Assembly (NCBI GenBank): GCA_046155285.1
Contig: JBJXEA010000017.1
Coordinates: forward strand, 124,001 to 188,000
Source: CAILHX01 sp046155285
Lineage (GTDB): Bacteria; Pseudomonadota; Gammaproteobacteria; Burkholderiales; Methylophilaceae
Length of the DNA stretch: 64,000 nt
Reading direction: 5' to 3'
The first letter of the stretch is position 1; every line of letters starts with the position of its first letter. Of this stretch, positions 33,192-42,870 are shown piece by piece. Position numbers and translations under genes: made by a program. The notes beneath the pieces are model-generated. The model had not been told where the DNA came from. It made no database searches and saw only the letters and a program-made list of their open reading frames with translations.

Positions 33192-33998
33192 TTATGATTT
33201 CCACTTATTGAAAAACCTATCTACAATATCCTTATCCATATCACTTAAATAGATGACAGTGGATGCAGCTTTCAGTTTTGCCATTGGTTCGCCTAGTTCA
33301 GGCATCACCACCATTCGGCTATGTTTGTCTTTGTATACCATTACACATACATCTTTGGCTAATTCTCTTTTTATTGCCAAAAATGCTTTCCCAGTGATGC
33401 ATATCCACATAATATGAGTACATTCACCCTTACTCAGTGCTTCCATACGTTGCCACATTTGCAACTTTCTTGAATCATCACTCTTTCCACCGTTTTCAAC
33501 TTCTATACATACCTTGGATGTATTGATGTTGATTTGACCATCTGGTTTAGCTCCACTGGAACCATCTGCTAATTCACTTTCGCTGAACCAATTATCACTG
33601 CCTACCGCGCAATGACATCCTAGACGAATCATCGCCTCTTGCACGTAATTGTGATGATCAGTTAAATCCCAAGTTAACCGCCGATCTTTAAGATATGGAT
33701 AGTCCAAAGATGCGTCACGCTTATCGAGGAGATCAAGCAAAGAATTGATGGCAAGGTCAACCCCGGCCTGGGTTAACACGTACATCGCCTTTTTTCTGTT
33801 AGGGTGCTCAACCTTAAACAAAAGTCCTTCATTCGCCAGACGCCAGCCGAATTTAACGTCATCGCCACCTACGAGGGCGATGATATTGCGGTCGCAATAT
33901 CCCCATCTAAAGAGCCACGCACATACGCGCACCCTCTTCTCCCTACCAATGGCACGAGCATCTCTTGCATACTTCGCTATCCTATTCTTATCACACAT
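33192..33998 (-). CDS. Replication-relaxation (mobilisation accessory) family protein
   Basis: 268 residues. A winged-helix-like N-terminus (VRVCAWLFRWGYCDRNIIALVGG, WRLANEGLLFKVEH, YVLTQAGVDLAI) is followed by a nuclease-like core (HNYVQEAMIRLG, GAKPDGQININTSKVCIEVENG with a D-x(n)-E-x-E/K arrangement like PD-(D/E)XK). This layout fits the replication-relaxation/MobC-like proteins of mobilisable elements, which help a relaxase at oriT. No relaxase is present in the island. Start ATG 33998 has AGGAG upstream, inside the duplicated leader; a TTG two codons earlier is possible. Confidence 0.6.
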   Translation of the reverse strand: MCDKNRIAKYARDARAIGREKRVRVCAWLFRWGYCDRNIIALVGGDDVKFGWRLANEGLLFKVEHPNRKKAMYVLTQAGVDLAINSLLDLLDKRDASLDYPYLKDRRLTWDLTDHHNYVQEAMIRLGCHCAVGSDNWFSESELADGSSGAKPDGQININTSKVCIEVENGGKSDDSRKLQMWQRMEALSKGECTHIMWICITGKAFLAIKRELAKDVCVMVYKDKHSRMVVMPELGEPMAKLKAASTVIYLSDMDKDIVDRFFNKWKS

Positions 33999-34001
33999 TT
34001 T

Positions 34002-34070
34002 CAACTCCTAAAAAAGTTAGTCATATGGGAGTTGTCGTTTCGTGTGTTGCGTGAAACTTATACAATTTTT
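34002..34070 (-). promoter_or_regulatory. Promoter/5'-leader module, copy 2 (inverted)
   Basis: On the minus strand this reads TTGTATAAG, CACGCAACA, CGAAACGACAACTCCC and then AGGAGTTG before the ATG at 33998, matching 32476-32545 almost base for base with small indels. It drives the replication-relaxation gene. Confidence 0.6.
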
Positions 34071-34141
34071 TCCAATCTTGATCGCTTCAAGAACCTAGTT
34101 AATCTAACCACAAACTAATCCATTGGATTATAATAATTACC

Positions 34142-34477
34142 ATGATTACGATTGCCGAAGTACCGGAGTACATCCGTCAAGCAGAGAAGTTCTTGACGGA
34201 AGCCGAGCGACAAGATGTGTTGAGTTATTTGGCAGCGCATCCTAAAAGCGGCAATCTGATTGAAGGTACAGGAGGTATTCGTAAGCTACGCTGGGGTAGG
34301 GGTGGGCGAGGCAAGAGTGGCGGAGTTCGCTTGATTTACTATTACCATAGCGAGTCAATACCACTTTATCTGCTAACGTTGTTTGCCAAGAATGAGCAAG
34401 ACAATTTGAGCAAGGCCGAGCGTAATACCTTGGCAAAGCTGGTAGATGTTTTGGTTGAAACATGGATTGAAAGGTGA
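34142..34477 (+). CDS. HigB/RelE-type toxin
   Basis: 111 residues of the RelE/HigB mRNA-interferase fold: GNLIEGTGGIRKLRWGRGGRGKSGGVRLIYYY is the signature core, followed by LYLLTLFAKNEQDNLSKAERNTLAKLV. These toxins cut mRNA on the ribosome. It precedes an HTH antitoxin by three bases, toxin first, as in HigBA. All family-typical basic residues are present. Confidence 0.88.
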   Translation: MITIAEVPEYIRQAEKFLTEAERQDVLSYLAAHPKSGNLIEGTGGIRKLRWGRGGRGKSGGVRLIYYYHSESIPLYLLTLFAKNEQDNLSKAERNTLAKLVDVLVETWIER

Positions 34478-34480
34478 AAT

Positions 34481-34765
34481 ATGGAAAATTCTTTTGAAAG
34501 TATTGCGCGTGGATTGAACGAGGCCGTGGCACACGCTAAAGGCAAGAAAGTTGCCGTGAAAACGTATAGGCCAGAGGCCGTTGATGTTTCCGCATTACGT
34601 CAACGTATGGACATGACGCAAGAACAATTTGCAGCACGTTTTGGGTTTTCTGTTGCCACGTTGCGGCATTGGGAACGTGGAGATCGCTCTCCTCATGGTG
34701 CATCGTTGGTTTTACTCAACGTAATAAAACACGCACCAGATGCAGTCAGGGCAGCATTGAGTTAA
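34481..34765 (+). CDS. HigA-type HTH antitoxin
   Basis: 94 residues with a C-terminal Cro/C1 helix-turn-helix (MDMTQEQFAARFGFSVATLRHWERGDRSPHGASLVLL), ending in APDAVRAAL, the usual end of this antitoxin group. The N-terminal ~35 residues would bind the toxin. It is co-transcribed with the HigB-type gene and likely represses their shared promoter at about 34100. Confidence 0.88.
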   Translation: MENSFESIARGLNEAVAHAKGKKVAVKTYRPEAVDVSALRQRMDMTQEQFAARFGFSVATLRHWERGDRSPHGASLVLLNVIKHAPDAVRAALS

Positions 34766-35306
34766 GTCGAGGTTGTAGTTGTAAGGTTTGAATCCTACCT
34801 CCCCCCCAGAACCTACCCTCTTAACCTAGGAGCATCCTCACACTAGTGGTGTAAGGTTACAGGGGGTAGGTTAAAGGGTTCCCGTTTTCACCATACAGGG
34901 CATCACTTCGCGATGTCGGCTAGTGCCGATTCCCCTGCATTTTCTCGCTGTACGCTCGAATGAAAACTTCACCCTTAAGTTCTTGGCGCCCCGACCGCTC
35001 TCCGAGCGGCGGAACCCATTGTGGGGCTCGTCGATGAATCTGACTCGGTCACGTTGTGACTTTCGCTGGACGCTCAACCGGCCACAATGGGTTCCGCCGC
35101 TCGCTTCGCTCTACGTCGGGGCGCGGGACAAGTCCCCCACTAAGTCATCGGCGCTGGGGCGCCTGAATCTCGTGGGCTCGATTCTGACTAAGTGGCTCCC
35201 CCTCCCTTCGCTGGCGCTTCGGGGGCTGCGGGCTGGACGCCCTTGCCTCTCAGCTTATCTTGTAACAATACTTATTGTACATAATGGATTTATGTGACAT
35301 GACACA
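34766..35306. other. 541-bp non-coding block with nested inverted repeats
   Basis: No gene is credible here. Structures seen: AACCTACCC/GGGTAGGTT (34810-34818 with 34864-34872); a perfect 21-bp inverted repeat 35004-35024 with 35082-35102, enclosed by a further 10-bp pair GCGCCCCGAC/GTCGGGGCGC (34986-34995 with 35115-35124), together able to form a long arm; and near-symmetric CACTAAGTCA/TGACTAAGTG further on. It is much richer in G+C than the genes on either side. It also contains a T-arm-like GTAAGGTTTGAATCCTAC (34781). A transfer origin, a structured RNA or a remnant of another element are all possible. Confidence 0.55.
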
Positions 35307-37373
35307 CTATTTGTTTGGTGAGATACCCTCAAGTCGGCCTTTTTCGAGAATCTCCATTAAAATCATACATTGCTTCTCGGATGGAACTTTATTTGGAAGC
35401 TGCGCGGCAACATTCATAATCTCTATCTCTTTGGGTGTAAGTATGTCTATGGCTGTCATCTGGTTACGTAGTTCAAGCCATACCCTACCTGGGATACTGA
35501 TTACGTATCGCTGAGCCTCTATGCCATTATCGATTTTCTGAATTTTCTTGGCGGCTAAAGTCTCAGACTGTGCTTCGTCATATGTTGAGAGGCTCGACCA
35601 GAAAGTATCTGGAAGACACTTAGCTATCTCTTCAAGCCGAACCTCTAGACGACTCCAGCAGCCATCCTTCTTGGCCCATTCTGAGATATTAGAAATTCCT
35701 TGAGGGGGATGAATCAGGTCATCGTTAACGATCGCAGATATAACTATAAGTGCCTCAGACAGTGTGTTATCAATGCTCTGAGACGCCCAGATACGTTTGT
35801 AATCCAGCAATACCCCCTGTTTCTTAGTAAGATCGCCAAGGGCTGCAAGTGTATACGCGACAATATTGGCTCTGTAACCACCGTTGTACCAAGATTGATT
35901 CGATATCAGTTTTTCTGTTGCACGGAAAAGAATGCATCGTGCTATTGCCCGCTTAAAATAGAACTCGTTGAATTCATCGGAGGACTTCTCCCACTCCTTT
36001 CCAATACGTGAAGCATATTTGGCGAAATTCTTTTGACCACCGAGATTTACCCATTTCGGATGCTCATCAAAGACATTCTCGAACTTGGCGAGATCAGTCT
36101 TCGTAAACATTTGTGACTTTGGATATTCGGCTTTGAAACGCTTCTGCTCAGCTGGAGAAAGTTTTGATTGCGCATCTATATACTGCCCACGAGCTCGCTC
36201 ATAGAACCATTTAGTTTCTCTCTGAACACCCTGCTGTGCAGGAGCCCATATGCGACGTGAAAAATCTGCCATGCGGACATGAAAAGGATGATTGGAGAAA
36301 AAGTCAGCCGCATTGACCCTGTTCTGTGTATTCGCGTATTCTGAGATTCTGGGAACAATCATTTCACTTTGCTCACTGTCAATGACTGACAGCTTCATCT
36401 GTACAAATATGCCCGAAAGGTCAACTTTATCACGTCGCTGTGTGTGGAAAAGTGATGCAGTGGTCTGCCCACCATTCACGATTTGGAGATCCATGATGCT
36501 TATTATTTGAAGGTGCCCGTCCTTAACGCGCGTTTGGACTTCTTGAGCAGTTGCAGTAACTCCATTATTGTATGCAAAGAACATTTGAGGCTCAGTGAGA
36601 ATTGTGGTTCGAATCCCCTTGTTCACTTGGGCACGCGCCTGAAGGAAAGTACGAACGTTTTGTTCAAGCAGCCTCCCACTGAAGCGATCATATAGATCTG
36701 CAAGTATCGTCGCTGGAATGACTATAAGGAACGAATGGTAAGAATCAGAACCGAGATTGGCTGGTAGGCAGTTGATGCCGTCACCAAACAACTCTACAAA
36801 ATCTATGTTTAGTGATTCCTTATGGCCTCGCGAGCTCCGTTGTCGTTGGAATCTAGAGATGTCCCAAATGCTATAACTAGCTTGGATACTACCTACTTTA
36901 TTCTCATGATAAGTCTGAAATCTATCGCTTAGAACTCGCTCGGAAACAAGATAAAAATTCACTTGGCTGAGATGATCTCTTCGATCGGCGATTTGCCGAA
37001 CAAGGCCATATTCCGGTGTTGTCACATCGGGTTTTAGCGATCCTTCCAGGCTGGCTTCAAAAAAATTGACCAATCTTCTTAATGCTGTATCAACATCTGA
37101 TTTAGTGAGTGTTTCGAGCTCCCGCCGACAATCAAAATCTGCAACGAAAATATCAAGAGCTCCCTCGTCGTTGAACCAGTATCCATCTATGCGCATACCC
37201 CTTGGAGCACGATAGTGGCAGTGCTCAAAGCCTTCAATGAAGCCGGTTTCAATAAGCTCATTCGACACGGTTTCCATAAATGCCTCAAGCTGATAGGTGC
37301 TGCCAGCCTCGGCGTCAGACAGCATTTCCTGTCTGAAATCGTGGAAAAATTCTTCGGCGGTCTGCTCCATCAT
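35307..37373 (-). CDS. AIPR-family protein of an mza-type defence operon
   Basis: 688 residues of the AIPR (abortive infection phage resistance) family. The conserved core is MFFAYNNGVTATAQEVQTRV, IMDLQIVNGGQTTASLFHTQ and NTQNRVNAADFFSNHPFH. It is the last gene of the methylase-Vsr-MORC-Z1-DUF4420-AIPR operon, with an ATGA overlap to the gene before it. AIPR proteins are linked to phage resistance; the molecular action is unclear, with nuclease activity suspected from the family's position beside Z1 and MORC ATPases. Confidence 0.88.
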   Translation of the reverse strand: MMEQTAEEFFHDFRQEMLSDAEAGSTYQLEAFMETVSNELIETGFIEGFEHCHYRAPRGMRIDGYWFNDEGALDIFVADFDCRRELETLTKSDVDTALRRLVNFFEASLEGSLKPDVTTPEYGLVRQIADRRDHLSQVNFYLVSERVLSDRFQTYHENKVGSIQASYSIWDISRFQRQRSSRGHKESLNIDFVELFGDGINCLPANLGSDSYHSFLIVIPATILADLYDRFSGRLLEQNVRTFLQARAQVNKGIRTTILTEPQMFFAYNNGVTATAQEVQTRVKDGHLQIISIMDLQIVNGGQTTASLFHTQRRDKVDLSGIFVQMKLSVIDSEQSEMIVPRISEYANTQNRVNAADFFSNHPFHVRMADFSRRIWAPAQQGVQRETKWFYERARGQYIDAQSKLSPAEQKRFKAEYPKSQMFTKTDLAKFENVFDEHPKWVNLGGQKNFAKYASRIGKEWEKSSDEFNEFYFKRAIARCILFRATEKLISNQSWYNGGYRANIVAYTLAALGDLTKKQGVLLDYKRIWASQSIDNTLSEALIVISAIVNDDLIHPPQGISNISEWAKKDGCWSRLEVRLEEIAKCLPDTFWSSLSTYDEAQSETLAAKKIQKIDNGIEAQRYVISIPGRVWLELRNQMTAIDILTPKEIEIMNVAAQLPNKVPSEKQCMILMEILEKGRLEGISPNK

Positions 37374-38323
37374 TTAGCTCTCAACACTTCATTGCATCCA
37401 AAGACAGTGATACTCTCAATCCTAATATCATAGGAGACGTTGCTAATTCCTGCTGGAAGCCTTGCGCGGATCACTCGGGGAAAATCGCCCTCCACACGAT
37501 AGCTCTGAATTTCTGACACTACGTACTTAGGGGCGTCATACTCAGGAAGTGGCACATAAGCGTGTGCAGCAAGCTTATCGTTAAAAGCTTCTACTGCTTC
37601 GGAGAAATCCAGCTTATCCTGTATTTCAGCGATCAACTCGTTCAATGAATGCGCTGAAGCAACGTCTGGCAGATCGCTGAGCCTGTAGATGCGCAGAAAC
37701 AAGTTATCGTTCAGTGACTCAAGTTGATCCTCTGACGAAATACGGATGGAATTGCGCTCTGCACCCGAAAGAGATTTGATTTCTACTGCAGCATTTCCAA
37801 AGATGAAATCTTGGTGTGAGCGCTCGGGTCCCTTCCAAGCTTCCACTGCTGCTTTCGCGCCGAGTTGGTTAACTAGTTCTCCCAAGAATATCAGCTCTGC
37901 AAACAATCCACGCACCTCTTCAGCAGAGAGGTGCTGGCTGCGGCCAGACATGAAGACTTTCCAGCGACGAATATGTGCTAATGCTATATTCAGAGAGCTC
38001 GCTGAATCATTGGCGTATTCAAGTGCTTTTGCCAATGTACGACAAAAACCTTCAAAGAGATCACGATCAGCTTGCTTTTCAAGCGTCAAAAGAAGGCGTT
38101 GCTGTGAGCCATCAGTTCTAAGATCTACTTCGACCCCATTCATCTGCACATTATTGTTGCGAAAATTCTCCGCTAGATCACCATCCAGATCCAGAATAAA
38201 GAGACATAAGCCAAACCTATTGCGTCCCCAGTAGCATGGGACAGCCATATTTCCAGCAATCCGCTTAACGTTGAAATCGGATATGGGAACTCCGATCTCA
38301 TCCCACGGTGAAGACTCAGGCAT
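37370..38323 (-). CDS. DUF4420 / PD-(D/E)XK-motif protein
   Basis: 317 residues. HQDFIFGNAAVEIKSLSGAERNSIRISSEDQL contains the D-x(n)-E-x-K nuclease triad typical of PD-(D/E)XK enzymes, and VRGLFAELIFLGELVNQ is a conserved stretch of this family. ATG 38323 is chosen because GAGGAGG lies six bases upstream, giving an 8-bp overlap with the Z1 gene; an ATG 12 codons earlier has no site. It is expected to be the DNA-cutting component of the Z1/MORC system. Confidence 0.85.
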   Translation of the reverse strand: MPESSPWDEIGVPISDFNVKRIAGNMAVPCYWGRNRFGLCLFILDLDGDLAENFRNNNVQMNGVEVDLRTDGSQQRLLLTLEKQADRDLFEGFCRTLAKALEYANDSASSLNIALAHIRRWKVFMSGRSQHLSAEEVRGLFAELIFLGELVNQLGAKAAVEAWKGPERSHQDFIFGNAAVEIKSLSGAERNSIRISSEDQLESLNDNLFLRIYRLSDLPDVASAHSLNELIAEIQDKLDFSEAVEAFNDKLAAHAYVPLPEYDAPKYVVSEIQSYRVEGDFPRVIRARLPAGISNVSYDIRIESITVFGCNEVLRAK

Positions 38324-40976
38324 CCCAGTCCTCCTCATCGTCCGGATTATCATCGGCACCTTGCATCTGTCTGAGCCAGATCCTATTCACTACGACATCT
38401 ATGGTCGGAATATCCTTTTCAAATGGGAAGCTCATACCGAACGCCGCGATCGGACCATCCACCTCATCGCTTTTTGGCATAAGGCTATGTAACATCAGTA
38501 GCGGTTTATTGCGAATTTCGCGAAAATGCGTGTCCGACACGCTACCCCCATGCTCCCTACTCTCCGCTAGCTCATATGCAGCAGCTTTCTGGATATCTGT
38601 CAGACCAAGTTTCTCATCACCTCTCGATGCGACGCGATCCTTGTTCAGCCTCCAAATTGATCCCTCCGGTTGGCCTTTACCGACAATTCGTTCCTGATTC
38701 CGAAGAGAATACGGGGTATCTATGCCCGATCCTCCCTCTGGAGATATGAGAAGGATATCCGCATTTGGATGGCGTTCGGAGATAAGTTGCAAATAGGCAA
38801 GAAGGTCTGACTTTAGGCCAACTTGTGATGCGTGGAAGTCATATCGCAGCAAGAAGTCTTCAAGAATGTTAAGTTTAACATCTTTATATATGAGTCCCTT
38901 TCCTGTGTCCTCGCTATTAGCACCACCGAAATCCGACTGCCACAATTCAGCAAAAAGTTCGAAATTTCGCTTGTTCAATTCAGGATCAATGGACACAGCC
39001 GAGGTTTCACGCAGGCGACCAGAGAAGCTTTGCTGAACAGTCACCTGTTCACCCGATCGCATTTTGTTAGTTGCGGTTATAAGCAGAGTATCCGGGTGAG
39101 ATCGCACATAAAGCCCAAAATCCTGTGGGCTAAGCTTTTCACGACGCATACGTTTTACTTGTTGTATAAGTTCTTCCGCTGCATCAGCGATATGAGCATA
39201 CCAATTGATTGAATCACGTGAGAGATGAACCCGACAGAGGTCTTCGTAGCTTGGTCTATAACCGAACCAGCGCCCCATCTGCATTAGGGTATCGTACATT
39301 TTAGTGTTTCTATACATATAGCTGATGGTCAGACCTTCGATAGTCAGACCGCGGGAAAGACTCAAGCCACCGACTGCGATAGCAGTAAGACCAATGCCAG
39401 CTTTCTCATATTTTGAGAAATCCAGCGTTTCATCGCTCTTGCTGTTAATAACGTAAGTGTGGAAATAGTTGAACACATCGTTTAACGCAGCCTTTACTTC
39501 TTCCCATGAAAACCCGGCACTTGAATACTCAGCATCGAATGTAGCCCTCAACTTCTGCATATAAAGGTTTGTAGACGATATTGACTCTGGCATCATGTAA
39601 TTCGCAATCACGGCCTCTCTGATGTTCTTTTCGTACAAACTTATAAAGTCTCGGACAGCTACTTGAACGGGGACAAATCTCGAAACATTAATCATCATTG
39701 AACAATGTTTTTTTGCCTGTCCTCTTAGATTGCGAATTGCGCGGACAATGATGAACTCATTCACAGCCTTATAAAGGCTGGGTGGGAGCTCGAAGATTGT
39801 GTCATCGCGCTTATGTGAAAAAGGGATGAAAGCTTCGCAATCGTCAATTGGCCTAACAGTTTGGGTGCTTGTCTCATCGCTCAGAAAAACCTTCTCAGCC
39901 CCAAAGTATGTATTTGGAGCATCGAGGCAATATATGAAATCTCTGGGAAACAGTTCTTCACGAACATCATCTGCATAGGCATCTGGGTTAATGAAGATAT
40001 TAGCGAAAGGTGTCGCTGTATATCCAACGTAACAAGATTTTGCAAATAGCCCCAGAATGCTACGGATCATCGCATTCGTCCGAGTTGGGTCCAAGTCCTC
40101 TTTGTTCGTATTGATCGAGGCATTGTCTGCTTCATCGTCAATAAGAAGCATGGGGATATCAGAGATACGTTCGCTGCCCTCTGCATTCAACTCCCTAAGC
40201 CATTTGTGAAGAGCAGTCAGGGTAGTGACATTCTTTTTTATAATTAATACGATAGGCTTAGTAAAGTCGTTAATCTTCCAGCCACTTTTTTCCGCCGTAT
40301 TCTTATTGAAATCCTCATTCACATTAGTAAGTGTTGCTGGATGAGGATAACCATAAGCGGTTCCGACACCTATATTACGCCTGTCATTTGGATCGCTTGA
40401 GCGTCCTATAAACGCTTCGTCGATGCGTTCCTGTGTCTGTTTCCGAAGGTTGTTGTGAATACCTGCAATGACAATAATGAACTTGTATCCTGCATCAGCA
40501 GCTCTAGCAATCAGGCCAGTGTAATTAGCAGTTTTCCCTGACTGAACATGCCCAATTACCAACCCACGCCTATTCCAGATGGTACCTTCGCTTTGAGGAT
40601 CTTGGAGATGTCCGAGAATCCTGCCAGTTATATCTTTGAGTGATTGCACCATCTGCGGTGCCCAACCATCCTGCCGTAGAAATTCAGCATAAGCATCAGA
40701 GTAGGTCCATGCAATGTCATTCCGCTTATTTACCCATTGATCGTCGTGTTTGGCTTTCGTATCAACTAGTGAGACACCTGCCCCCATACGTGTGACGACT
40801 GAAATCATCGCTTCGCCGACGACATTCTGAAGATCACCTTCGTAGTTGAAAATAACAGCCATTTGCATGGCTTTCTCCTCAACCTGCGACGTCGTTGGAA
40901 CCTCGGGCATATTTGCAAGTGCAGAAATTAGAGCATTAGTAAAATTTCTCTCTTGGAAGTTAATATCGATACTCAT
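38316..40976 (-). CDS. Z1-domain superfamily ATPase
   Basis: 886 residues. Walker A is IGHVQSGKTANYTGLI (P-loop 142-149), Walker B LLIDDEADNASINT (280-284), and the helicase-like C-terminal half has IAVGGLSLSRGLTIEGLTISYMYRNTKMYDTLMQMGRWFGYRPSYEDLCRVHL, the Z1 signature. Z1 proteins are SF2-helicase-related and always occur with a MORC/MutL-like ATPase and a nuclease. The start overlaps the MORC stop by four bases. Confidence 0.9.
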   Translation of the reverse strand: MSIDINFQERNFTNALISALANMPEVPTTSQVEEKAMQMAVIFNYEGDLQNVVGEAMISVVTRMGAGVSLVDTKAKHDDQWVNKRNDIAWTYSDAYAEFLRQDGWAPQMVQSLKDITGRILGHLQDPQSEGTIWNRRGLVIGHVQSGKTANYTGLIARAADAGYKFIIVIAGIHNNLRKQTQERIDEAFIGRSSDPNDRRNIGVGTAYGYPHPATLTNVNEDFNKNTAEKSGWKINDFTKPIVLIIKKNVTTLTALHKWLRELNAEGSERISDIPMLLIDDEADNASINTNKEDLDPTRTNAMIRSILGLFAKSCYVGYTATPFANIFINPDAYADDVREELFPRDFIYCLDAPNTYFGAEKVFLSDETSTQTVRPIDDCEAFIPFSHKRDDTIFELPPSLYKAVNEFIIVRAIRNLRGQAKKHCSMMINVSRFVPVQVAVRDFISLYEKNIREAVIANYMMPESISSTNLYMQKLRATFDAEYSSAGFSWEEVKAALNDVFNYFHTYVINSKSDETLDFSKYEKAGIGLTAIAVGGLSLSRGLTIEGLTISYMYRNTKMYDTLMQMGRWFGYRPSYEDLCRVHLSRDSINWYAHIADAAEELIQQVKRMRREKLSPQDFGLYVRSHPDTLLITATNKMRSGEQVTVQQSFSGRLRETSAVSIDPELNKRNFELFAELWQSDFGGANSEDTGKGLIYKDVKLNILEDFLLRYDFHASQVGLKSDLLAYLQLISERHPNADILLISPEGGSGIDTPYSLRNQERIVGKGQPEGSIWRLNKDRVASRGDEKLGLTDIQKAAAYELAESREHGGSVSDTHFREIRNKPLLMLHSLMPKSDEVDGPIAAFGMSFPFEKDIPTIDVVVNRIWLRQMQGADDNPDDEEDWDA

Positions 40977-42451
40977 ACAAAAGCTCCCCTTATATATTTT
41001 TCTACAGTGTCCAAGTGCTTTTCAAATAGCCGGGTGGAACGCACAATTTGCATGAACGCGAGCGGATCACCAGACTCATCACCATAGAGAACGGTTCTCA
41101 GCCCTTTCAGCCTCTCAAGGATTTCCGATTCATCTATATTGGGCTGACTTACGTCACGCGGGTTAGTTGAATAATCTGAATAAATCATTTCCACTGGAAG
41201 AGACGCTGCTATAGAGTCCAAAAGCATATACAAATTGCAGACATCTCCAGGCGCTAGTTTTGTAACAAGGGACTGTATGAGGGGGTGTTCTATGTTCACC
41301 ACGAATCTGATCCCCCCATGATCCGCATACCTCTCCCACATTGGGGACTGAGATTCTTGGAATAACTTTTGTCCACGCCCACGATGCACGATGATGCTCC
41401 TGGCGGTAATCTTCGATATGATCTGCCTCAGTCGCTCCCTAACTGCATGAGGTGGACGAGCACGGGACTTCTTAATGTCGATTGTCCATGCCTCATCGAG
41501 ACTGTTTGGAAAATCTATCTGCACGCGGGCGAGTTTAGTGGCCTCCCCTTTAGGAATGAGTCTGAACCAATCGCCCCAAGCCATCAGGCGTCCGTTACGG
41601 TAAACAAAAGCGCCCTGGTTGGAAATGAAATCACTGCGATCTTGATAGAAGTCATATTGGTCTGCGGTTAGACGACTATGGTGGGGAAGGATATACGGCT
41701 GCATTTGTACCGCATAATCACCTATCCATACAGTCTCTTCAGGGAGCATCTGCGTGGCGGGATTCTTGCGACAGAACGGATCAAAAGCCGCAATTGTATG
41801 CCCGTTAAGTTTGATTGTGATTCGCTTACGCCCTTTGACTTCACCTGTGAGGAAACGGTGAAAGACAAGTGATAGATGCCGTTCGACAGCAGCAAGCTTC
41901 TCATTCACTATTTCATCACGCTTATCGCCGAACTCTTCCTCGAACAGTCGGTCGAGTTCACGCCAGAGTACAATGGTTCCAGTTGTTGGCAGCAATTCAA
42001 CGAAAGGAAGCGCGGCAATCTCTTTATCGTCAAGGATTCCAACATACCAGTCATCATTGTCCACTATCTGTGAGAGGCTCCACTCAACTGCGCTTCGCGT
42101 TTGATTTTTGCTACTTACAACTGTGAGTTTGCGACATTGGGAAAAAGATGCTGTTTTCAATCCGAGGCCAAACCTCCCAAGATCATTCGCCCCCCTTTGT
42201 TTTCTGGGATCGGTCGAGCCATGTCGCATCGCGGAAATGACCTCGGACTCACTCATGCCGTGACCATTGTCAGAGATTACTAGTACCGGATCGCTCCGGC
42301 TCATATCGCATAAAATCTGGATATCTGTCGCATCAGCCGAAATACTATTGTCAATTAGATCCGCGATTGCCGTTTCGAGTGAATAACCGAGGTCTCGAAG
42401 TGATGCAGCCAAACATGCCGCGCTTGGTGGAAGGTAGTGAGGTTTTGTCAT
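40973..42451 (-). CDS. MORC/MutL-like GHKL ATPase
   Basis: 492 residues. The N-terminal Bergerat fold is clear: AIADLIDNSISADA (N-box, Asp31 where MutL has Glu), VISDNGHGMSESE (G1) and NDLGRFGLGLKTASFS (G2). An S5-like fold likely follows to ~330. This fits the bacterial MORC/paraMORC group that Iyer, Abhiman and Aravind (2008) linked to restriction-modification and that forms the MutL component of mza systems. It is expected to clamp DNA and couple ATP to the nuclease. Its ATG overlaps the vsr stop by one base. Confidence 0.9.
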   Translation of the reverse strand: MTKPHYLPPSAACLAASLRDLGYSLETAIADLIDNSISADATDIQILCDMSRSDPVLVISDNGHGMSESEVISAMRHGSTDPRKQRGANDLGRFGLGLKTASFSQCRKLTVVSSKNQTRSAVEWSLSQIVDNDDWYVGILDDKEIAALPFVELLPTTGTIVLWRELDRLFEEEFGDKRDEIVNEKLAAVERHLSLVFHRFLTGEVKGRKRITIKLNGHTIAAFDPFCRKNPATQMLPEETVWIGDYAVQMQPYILPHHSRLTADQYDFYQDRSDFISNQGAFVYRNGRLMAWGDWFRLIPKGEATKLARVQIDFPNSLDEAWTIDIKKSRARPPHAVRERLRQIISKITARSIIVHRGRGQKLFQESQSPMWERYADHGGIRFVVNIEHPLIQSLVTKLAPGDVCNLYMLLDSIAASLPVEMIYSDYSTNPRDVSQPNIDESEILERLKGLRTVLYGDESGDPLAFMQIVRSTRLFEKHLDTVEKYIRGAFV

Positions 42452-42870
42452 CAGCCTGTACTCCTGAGGATGTTTGAAAGATGTCGAACAGTCTCATTCG
42501 GTTCAGAATGAAGTTCACACTCCCATACAACGCATACTATCCAGCCTGCGATTTCAAGAGATGTGCGGTTTTGAGCATCTCTCTCAATGTTCTTGTTGAA
42601 TTTGTCTTCCCAGAACTCCTGTCGAGTCGATGGCATCGTAGAATTCCGACACCCAGCATGGCGGTGCCAGAAACATCCGTTTACAAAGATCACTGTGCGA
42701 TAACGTGGCAAAACAATGTCCGGAGCTCCGGGCAAGTCCTTTCTGTGTAATCGAAACCGGAATCCCTCTCTTTGTAGCATGGATCGAAGGACGAGTTCTG
42801 GCTTTGTGTTTTTGCTTCTGATCCGGGACATATTCCAACTTCGCCGCGCAGATGAAATCGTATCGACCAT
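42451..42870 (-). CDS. vsr: Vsr-type very-short-patch mismatch endonuclease
   Basis: 139 residues. RRSWNMSRIRSKNTKPELVLRSML, LPGAPDIVLPRYRTVIFVNGCFWHRHAGC and WEDKFNKNIERDAQN are hallmarks of Vsr, including the catalytic Asp in APDIV and the zinc-ligand region. It repairs T:G mismatches left by deamination of the 5-methylcytosine made by the adjacent methylase. The start at 42870 overlaps the methylase stop (TAATG); another ATG three codons upstream is possible. Confidence 0.92.
   Translation of the reverse strand: MVDTISSARRSWNMSRIRSKNTKPELVLRSMLQREGFRFRLHRKDLPGAPDIVLPRYRTVIFVNGCFWHRHAGCRNSTMPSTRQEFWEDKFNKNIERDAQNRTSLEIAGWIVCVVWECELHSEPNETVRHLSNILRSTG

Noticed and set aside
34781..34798. 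tRNA T-arm-like GTAAGGTTTGAATCCTAC
   Set aside because: No matching D-arm, anticodon arm or acceptor; not a tRNA gene. Mentioned only as a feature of the non-coding block.
34871..35077. 68-codon minus-strand frame, very Arg-rich
   Set aside because: Arises from the G+C-rich inverted repeats; no start site and no domain.
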